Below are positions 57,661 through 64,000 of a DNA stretch of 64,000 nucleotides, piece by piece. Source of the DNA: Lepas anatifera. Its lineage: Eukaryota; Arthropoda; Thecostraca; Lepadidae. Position numbers and translations under genes: made by a program. Numbering within the stretch: position 1 is the first letter of the stretch; every line of letters begins with the position of its first letter. The stretch covers positions 720,001-784,000 of the forward strand of contig JAOTON010002228.1 of assembly GCA_034440635.1 (NCBI GenBank), written 5' to 3'. The notes below the pieces were generated by a model. It had not been told where the DNA came from. It did not search any database and worked only from the letters and a program-made list of their open reading frames with translations.

Positions 57661-59824
57661 CAGAGTAATAGGTAAAAGTCTATAACAGTTACAAAATTTC
57701 ACTTTGAAGCACGCAGAAAACGTTTTAACACTGTAAATATCCGTTGGAAAATAAAACTCGCATGTGCTCAGGGAGTCCTCCGTTTAAAAGATGTGCAAGG
57801 ATTTGAAATAGCCACAAATTTGTTATTGAAAATGCAAGTTTTCGAAATACGATGTTTTTGGCCGATGCCTAGGGGAGGGAAACGATCCGCGGCGAAGCTT
57901 CGGGGATGTCCGCGAGTGAAATTCGCGGACCGGATCCTGAGGAGTCGCGGCGCAGCCGCAGACGACGAAGGCGTAGCGTTGCACCGCAGGTTCGGGAGAC
58001 ACCTAAACGCAGGTTAGGTGCACCGCAGGCCGGAATGCTGCATAGGGAAAAGTTTAGGTAAGGTTCGTTACGTCATGACAATTTCAAACATCGCGGCGAA
58101 GACGCGGGGATGTCCACGAGTGAAACTCGCGGACCGAAGCCTGAGGAGGCGCGGCGCAGCCGCCGCCGATGAAGGCGTAGTGTTGCACCGCAGGTTAGGC
58201 AGGCACCTAACTGCAGGTTAGGTGCGCCGAAGGCCGGTTTGTTGCATAGGGACAAGGTTAGGTAAGGTTTAGTTATGTCATGACAGCCTGGAACAGCGCG
58301 GCGAAGCCTGCGGGTGTCCGCGAGTAAAACTCGCGGACCGGAGCCTGAGGAAGCGCGGCGCAGCCGCAGAGGACGAGGGCGTAGCGTTATACCGCAGGTT
58401 AGCGAGGCAACTAACCGCAGGTTAGGTGCGCGGCAGGCCGGTTTGCTGCATAGACACAAGGTTAGGTAAGGTTCGGTTATGTCATGACAGCTTTGCACAG
58501 GGAAAGGTCATTGGGGGACCTTGGAGCGACGGGAAAGCCAACTTTTAAGGGTTTGGGGATAACGACGCACAAACTGTTGAAGTTTTATGCTGGATGGGCA
58601 AGGATAAATATGAGGTAGGGAAACCCTCCAAATCAAGATAGGGTTTGTGTTTGGTAATCCCGACAGATGAATATGGTTCCGCTTGATTTCCTCACAAGAG
58701 CTTTTGTTAACACAGTCATTGGGTTCGGCGAAGCGAGCCAAGGCGCTAGTCTATATAACTATTTGAGTAACGTGCGTCTGTGTGTCTGTCTGTCGTCTTT
58801 TGTATTTTAGTTGATTGGGATTGGCTGCAGGTCAAACTAAAGGCGATATAGAGACGAAACTCTTTGTAATGTTTCGGAAAATGTTATGAGGAGTGCCTTT
58901 CAGGGGTCTCAAGTTCTGGTTGCAGATAGTTTGCACGTGGCGCATGGTCAAAGCTGAACTTTTCTCCCCATTGACTTAACATGGGAAACGGCGACGAAAA
59001 ATACAAACATGACAATAAGGGTGTCATTTTGTAAGCTGGTCCACAACGTCCCACTTTGGCCAATTTTGGAAAAAGTGTGCCCGAAACGTGGCACCAGGTT
59101 TTGGCTACACAGTGGATGCAGATTAAAGTTGGCACGTGCTGCGTGGCCAGCAGGGGGTGCGTTCTCCGGAATGGGGATAGTCGTCTAAAATTGCGGTTTT
59201 TGGACATTTCTCCGAAAGTAAGAGCCGTACGGACTCGAAAACAGCTCAGATCGATGCAGTGCAAAGATCCGCACGTTGTGGTGTGCTTTTGGTAAGGAAA
59301 CCCCAGTTGAGAAGAAATTTAATCATGAAAAACACGAATAAATGGACAAAAATGCGAAATCAAAATAGGTTCTGTATCTGGGAAACTATTGGTGCGCAAT
59401 AAGGGGTATCTGCGAATCAAAGTTGCGTCTATGTACCGTCTACACGATGCAGGATAGACCCAGGCTCTAGGTTGCACGTGCTGGTCACGAGGATGTGTCA
59501 AACAGGACACTGTCGATTTTTAGTTTTGCGGTTTTTCGACTGTAATTTGGGAACGGTTGGTGATAAAGAGACGAAATAGAACGCACGGTGTTTTCCAAGC
59601 AAAGGCGCATCTTTTTGTATTTACACCTAGCCACTAAACACAATATCTTCGAAAATTACTCCAAAATGTTAAAGTGCTCCAAAATTACAATTAAAAATTT
59701 TCATACAATTTGATCAAATTTGCTATGTTTTAATGACTTTTAAATTCCGGAACGTATATATTCGTAATTGATGGAAACATACCTTCAATGACCTGATTTT
59801 ATTTTCCATGTAGCCCTAATAGTT
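57661..59824 (+). repeat. Array unit 17
   Basis: About 2.16 kb with three subrepeats (57875-58500). One subtype (GGAAAAGTTTAGGTAAGGTTCG then TTACGTCATGACAATTTC) is nearly identical to a subrepeat in the inverted unit. Confidence 0.85.
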
Positions 59825-61553
59825 GTAGAGTAATGGGTAAAAGTGTAAGCCAGTCGCAAAATTTCCCTTCCAAACCAGGAAAATCCGTCTTAACACTATA
59901 AATATCCGTTGGAAAATAAAACTTGCATGTGCTCAGGTGGTCCTCCACTTTTAAGATGTGCAATGATTTCAAATAGCCAAAATTGTGTGATTGAAAATGC
60001 AAGTTTTCGAAACACAATGTTTTTGGCCGATGCCTAGGGGAGGGAAACAATCCGCCGCGAAGCTACGGGGGTGTCCGCGAGTGAAACTCGGGGAACGGAG
60101 CCTGAGGAGGCGCGGCACAGCCGGAGCCGACGAAGGCGTAGCGTTGCACCGGAGGTTGGGGAGACGCCTAACCGCGGGTTAGGTGCGCCGCAGGCCGGAT
60201 CGCTGCATAGGGACAAATTTAGGTAAGGTTCGGATATGTCATGACAGTCTTAAACAACGTCGCGGCGAAGCCTGGGAATGTCCGCGAGTGAAACTCGCGG
60301 ACGAGAGCCCGAGGAGGCGCGGCGCAGCCGCAGCCGACGAAGACGTAGTGTTGTACAGCAGGTAACGTGCGCCGCAGACCGGCTAGCTGCATAGGGACAA
60401 AGTTAGGTAAGGTTCGGTTATATCATGACAGCGTCAAATATCGCAGCGAAGCCGCGGGGGTGTCTGCGAGTGAAACTCGCGGGCCGGAGCCTGAGGAGGC
60501 GCGGTGCAGCCGCAGTCGACGAAGGCGTAATGTTGCACCGCAGGTTATGGAGGCACCTAACCGAGGCACCTAACCGAGGCACCTAACCGCAGGTTAGGTG
60601 CGCCGCAAGCTCGGTTTGCTGCAAAGGCACAAGGGTTAGGTAAGGTTCGGTTATGTCATGTAGCTTCGCACAGGGAAAGGTCATTGAGGGACCTTGGAGC
60701 GACGGGAAAGCTAAATTTTAAGGGGATGGGGATAGCAACGCATAAACTGCCGAAATTTTATGCTGGATGGTCAAGGATAAATATGAGGTAGGGAAACCCT
60801 CCAAATCAAGATAGTGTTTGTGTTTGGGGATCGCGACAGTTAAATATGGTTTGGCTTGGTTTCCTCACAACAGCTTTTTGCAACAGGCATAGTGGGCTCC
60901 GCGAAGTGAGCCAAGGCGCCAGTCTAACCTACTATTTGAGTAACGTGCGTCTGTGTATCTGTCTGTCTGTCTGTCTGTCGTCTTTTGTTTTTAGTTGATT
61001 GGGATTGGCTGCAGGTCAAACTAAAGACGATATTGAGACGAAACTTTTTGTAATGTGTCGGAAAATGTAGTAGGGAGTGCTTTTGAGGTTTCTCAAGTTC
61101 TGGTTGCAGATAGTTTGCTCGTGGCACGTGCTCAAAGTTGAACTTTTCTCCCCGTTGACTTAACACGGGAAACGGCGATAAAAAATACAAACATGACAAA
61201 ACAGGTGTCATTTTGTAAGTCGGTCCACAACGTCCCACTTTGGCTATTCTCAAAAAAGTGTACCCGAAACGTGGCACCGGGTTCTGGCTACAAAGTGGAT
61301 GCAGATTAAAGTTCGCACGTGCTGCATGGCCAGCAGGGGGGTGCGTTCTCCAAAATGGGGATAGTCGTCTAAAATCACGGTTTCTGGACCGAAAGTAAGA
61401 GCCGTACAGACTCGAAACTGGCGCAGATCGATGCAGCACAAGGATTCGCACGTTGTGGTGTGATTTTGGTAAGAAAACCCCAGTTGAGAAGAAAATTAAT
61501 CATAAAAACAGGAAAAAATCGATTAAAAAATCGAAATCAAAATAGGGTCTGTA

Positions 61554-63203
61554 CAGCTGATGCACTGAATGATTATTATGTCTCGATCGGGCCAACTACA
61601 GCGGCCAGTGTCCCACCAGCTACTACTGTCGTGCCTACGTTTTTGCCTCGTGTTATGACTTGCTCTTTTAAAGTTCGACCCATTGACATTCAAACGCTTT
61701 GTATAACTTTGGCTTCCATGCGGCCTTCGAAATCCACAGGTGTTGATGGAGTCAGTATTTCACTGCTTCAAAAATGTTTCTTTGGGATTGGCTTTCCTCT
61801 GCTTGATATCATAAATTCTTCTTTGACAACCGGGTCTGTTCCAAAGGATTGGATACATGCTCTGGTGACTCCTATCCCAAAAGGCAAGGTGGCTGCGGAG
61901 CCATCTGACACTCGGCCAATATCAATCCTCCCGGCTATTACTAAATTGGTAGAACGTGTCGTGCAAAAACAACTCTCTCATTGCCTGGAAGACAACAAAT
62001 TACTTTCCGATGCACAACACGGCTATAGAAAGCACCATTCTACCGAATCAGCTCTCCACGTGATCACTGACGTAGCTCTTCAGGCTATGCAAGAAGGTAA
62101 AATTTTAATTCTGGTACTCTTGGATCTTTCGAAATGTTTTGATGTAGTGCCGCACTCAAAATTACTTGATAAACTTAACCTTTACGGTAGAGACCAGCTG
62201 GTTCCGCAGCTACCTTGAGGGCCACACCCAGCAAGTTCAGATGCGTGGTATCAAATAAAAAATTCGGGATAATAACATTGGTGTTTTCCAGGGAGGATCA
62301 TTATCATGTTTGATGTACATGCTGTATGCTTACGACCTGAGTTTGTGTGTCGGCAGCGATGTCACAGTCGTGCAGTACGCTGACGACACACAGTTTCTTG
62401 TCAGCGGCAAGAAAGGTAATATCCAGCAGGTCGTTACCCGCATCCAGGCTGCTCTGTGCTCTATGCACCAGTGGTTTTGTCAGGACGGCATGAAACTTAA
62501 CGCCAAAGAACAAAGATGTTAGTACTTGGTACACCAGCTATGCTGCGTGACATACCCCCAATTTCTTTAAATTTTTGCGGCACCACAATACCTGACTCCA
62601 GAGTTGTTCAGAACTTGGGCCTAAGCATCGATCGACATCTAAATTACCAATCACACATTAATGTTTTATCGCGTAAGTGTACCGGAGTTTTGTTAGCACT
62701 GAGTCATGCCAGACATGTTATACCGCGAGCTGCCCTTAAGACTATCGTCGAGGCACTTGTTTTCTCCATTGTGCGTTACTGTTTATCTATATACGGCTCG
62801 TGTGGAAAAGTCCAGATCCATCGGGTACAGAAAATTATCAACTTTGCAGCGCGTGTTGTGACCGGGCGCCGGCGTTATGATCATGTTTCGGATGCTGTTA
62901 AGCAGCTTGGCTGGCTCACTGCCGAACTTCTAATCCAATACCACACTGCTACCGCTGTGAACCGAACTGTGGTGACGGGACTGCCTGCACACATCAGACT
63001 TTGAACTGCGGGGGAGTGAGGTGCACAGCCACGACACCCGCAATGCAAGCGCGTGGACTCTGCCGCCGATACGCTCTGAGGTCGGTCGCCGCCGTTTGTG
63101 TTACAGAGGCGTATCTATACTCAACCAAATAGGAATACGACCCGGTGCACCCCACTTTCGACAAGATCTGAGAGCGGCGCTGATAGGCCGTGGTGCTGAA
63201 TAG
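61554..63203 (+). pseudogene. LINE-D reverse transcriptase, partial and broken
   Basis: RT motifs in order: STGVDGVSISLLQK (finger), WIHALVTPIPKGK, DTRPISILPAITKLVERVV, DAQHGYRKHHSTESAL and LVLLDLSKCFDVVPH (motif A). That frame ends at a stop near 62216. Motif B (FQGGSLSCLMYMLY) and motif C (VQYADDTQFL) continue in a shifted frame at about 62285-62522. A second shift leads to VVQNLGLSIDRHLNYQ and the thumb (62516-63004). A last frame, 63021-63203, holds the C-terminal HDTRNA and SEVGRRRLCYRGVSILN motifs typical of CR1/L2-type elements. Endonuclease and ORF1 are absent. Confidence 0.8.
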
Positions 63204-63393
63204 GGACGAACGTGCGCTTGATTTCTGGTTGGCAAATGATGCAAAAGTGTCGATCGATATTGAATGTTTATGGCCATGCATGTGTGTATTTTAGCTTGTG
63301 ATCCCTTTTTCCTCTTTATTTACAGTTTGACGTGGACAAGTGAAAAGCCCTTTGAAGTGGATCTTGCTTGAATAAATCTTAATTAATTAATTA
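63204..63393 (+). other. LINE-D 3' UTR and tail
   Basis: About 190 non-coding bases from the end of the RT frame to the TTAA repeat tail, with AATAAA about 20 bases before the end. Confidence 0.55.
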
Positions 63394-63825
63394 ACTCTGA
63401 AACTATTAATGTGCGATGTGGGGTACCTGCATATCAAAGTTGCGTCCATGTACCGTCTACACGATGCAGGAAAGACCCAGGCTGCAGGTTGCACGTGCTG
63501 GTGACGAGGATGTGTCAAAAGGCTACTGTCGATTTTTGGGTTTTTGCGGTTTTTCTACTGTAACTTGGGAACGGTTAGTGATAAGGAGACGAAATAAAAC
63601 GCACGGTGTGCTCCGAGCAAAGGCGCATCTTTTTGTGTTTACACCTAGCCACTAAACACAATATCTTGGAAAATTACTCCAAAAGAATAAAGTGCTTGAA
63701 AATTACAACTCAAAACGGTCATATAATTTGATCAAATTTGATGTTTTAATGACTTTTAAATTCCAAAATATATATATTCAACCTTCAATGATCTGGTTTT
63801 ATTTTCTATGTAACCCTAATGGTTT

Positions 63826-64000
63826 CAGGGTAATGTGCAAAAGTGTTAGACAGTTGCAAAATTTCACTTCGAAGCACGGAAAATCCGTCTTAACATTGTA
63901 AATATCTGTCGGAGAATAAAACTCGCATATGCTCAGGGGTTCCTCCGCATGAGAGATGCTCAAGGATTTGAAATAGCCACAATTTTGTTCTTGAAAATGC
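63826..64000 (+). repeat. Array unit 19, start only
   Basis: The first 175 bases of another unit (CAGGGTAATGTGCAAAAGTG to GAAAATGC), cut by the window edge. The array therefore continues to the right. Confidence 0.85.

Larger units (their letters stand above)
61554..63393 (+). mobile_element. LINE-D, 5'-truncated CR1/L2-type LINE
   Basis: A plus-strand non-LTR fragment beginning inside the RT gene, just upstream of its first RT motifs. It ends AATAAATCTTAATTAATTAATTAA, that is, AATAAA followed by a TTAA-type repeat tail instead of poly-A. No clear target duplication is visible. RT motifs differ from LINE-C (QYADDT against YHFADDT), so it is a different family. It is broken by stops and frameshifts. 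Confidence 0.8.
59825..63825 (+). repeat. Array unit 18, interrupted by LINE-D
   Basis: Left part 59825-61553 with three subrepeats (60040-60660). The 13-bp motif AGGCACCTAACCG is present in three copies near 60550. LINE-D splits the AT-rich half after GGGTCTGTA. The right part is 63394-63825, resuming CTCTGAAACTATTAATG. Confidence 0.85.
15666..64000 (+). repeat. Tandem array of ~2.15-kb units (macrosatellite)
   Basis: A landmark order recurs throughout. CAGAGTAATG opens the unit, followed by CGCATGTGCTCAGG, a GC-rich core of ~205-bp subrepeats, GGAGCGACGGGAAAGCC, a CTGT microsatellite and CACGTGGCACGTG. Then come GTAGTCGTCTAAAATC, CATGTACCGTCTA, AACTTGGGAACGGTTAG and AATCTGGTTTTATTTTC. Spacing of the CTGT landmark is mostly 1.98-2.3 kb (for example 2.13, 2.15, 2.17, 2.17 and 2.18 kb). 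Copies differ by roughly 5-15% by eye. No long frame is conserved between units through their indels, so the array appears non-coding. Insertions at 36392-40777, 47139-47370, 51094-56231 and 61554-63393 interrupt it. Confidence 0.9.

Noticed and set aside
15888..60573. Recurrent arginine-rich frames (RRSRSRRRRSVAPQ) in the GC-rich subrepeats
   Set aside because: They are short, open on both strands and follow directly from the GC-rich palindromes. The Arg/Ser run is the translated GCGGCGCAGCCGC hairpin. I see no selection for protein.
20903..61451. Recurrent open frames of 60-175 residues in the AT-rich half of many units, on both strands
   Set aside because: The frames change phase between units through indels: the same DNA is read in different frames, for example at 44490-44918 and 60924-61451. 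No domain or consistent start is visible. Similar frames are expected from copies of one repeat.
15666..64000. Array as ribosomal DNA spacer
   Set aside because: Tandem ~2-kb units with subrepeats resemble intergenic spacers, but no 18S, 5.8S, 28S or 5S sequence is present anywhere in 64 kb.

Overview
The window is repeat-dominated nuclear DNA of an animal, most likely an arthropod. A chelicerate such as a tick is my guess from the mix of I-type and CR1/L2-type LINEs, but no species marker is visible. I see no single-copy host gene, tRNA, rRNA or CRISPR array. Every recognisable protein belongs to a transposable element and nearly all are broken.

The base layer is one tandem array of a roughly 2.15-kb unit. 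It begins before base 1 (bases 1-46 are the end of a unit), resumes at 15666 and runs past base 64000. Each unit has an AT-rich half and a GC-rich core. The core holds one to several copies of a roughly 205-bp subrepeat, about 50 copies in all. Each subrepeat consensus carries four short inverted repeats with GAA or GCA triloops and a 10-bp palindrome, TGTCATGACA. Two units are internally deleted, one region is expanded and partly duplicated, and one unit (48407-50345) lies inverted.

Four nested layers of mobile DNA interrupt the array at 47-15665. LINE-A is an apparently full-length I-group LINE on the minus strand with a 12-bp target-site duplication (TSD). LINE-B, a second, 5'-truncated LINE of the same group, sits inside LINE-A at 4143-12154 (TSD TAGT). 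A hAT-like non-autonomous element sits in LINE-B's 3' UTR at 4203-5920 (TSD cctttgcc). One or more small GGCGGATCC-ended MITE-like elements sit inside that.

Further insertions lie in the array: LINE-C (36392-40777, plus strand, poly-A tail), a SINE-like insert (47139-47370, minus), a large foldback Mutator-like element (51094-56231, 9-bp TSD) holding two TTAA-flanked piggyBac-like elements, and LINE-D (61554-63393, plus, TTAA-type tail). A relic of a TTAA element is at 23033-23310.

The only long undamaged frame of recognisable type is LINE-A ORF1 (12438-14492). LINE-A ORF2 is split by LINE-B and carries stops and frameshifts, and LINE-B, C and D are also broken. The biology of the region is therefore that of a non-coding, dyad-rich array that recombines internally and collects transposons. 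All coordinates of repeat edges come from comparison by eye and may be off by a few bases.
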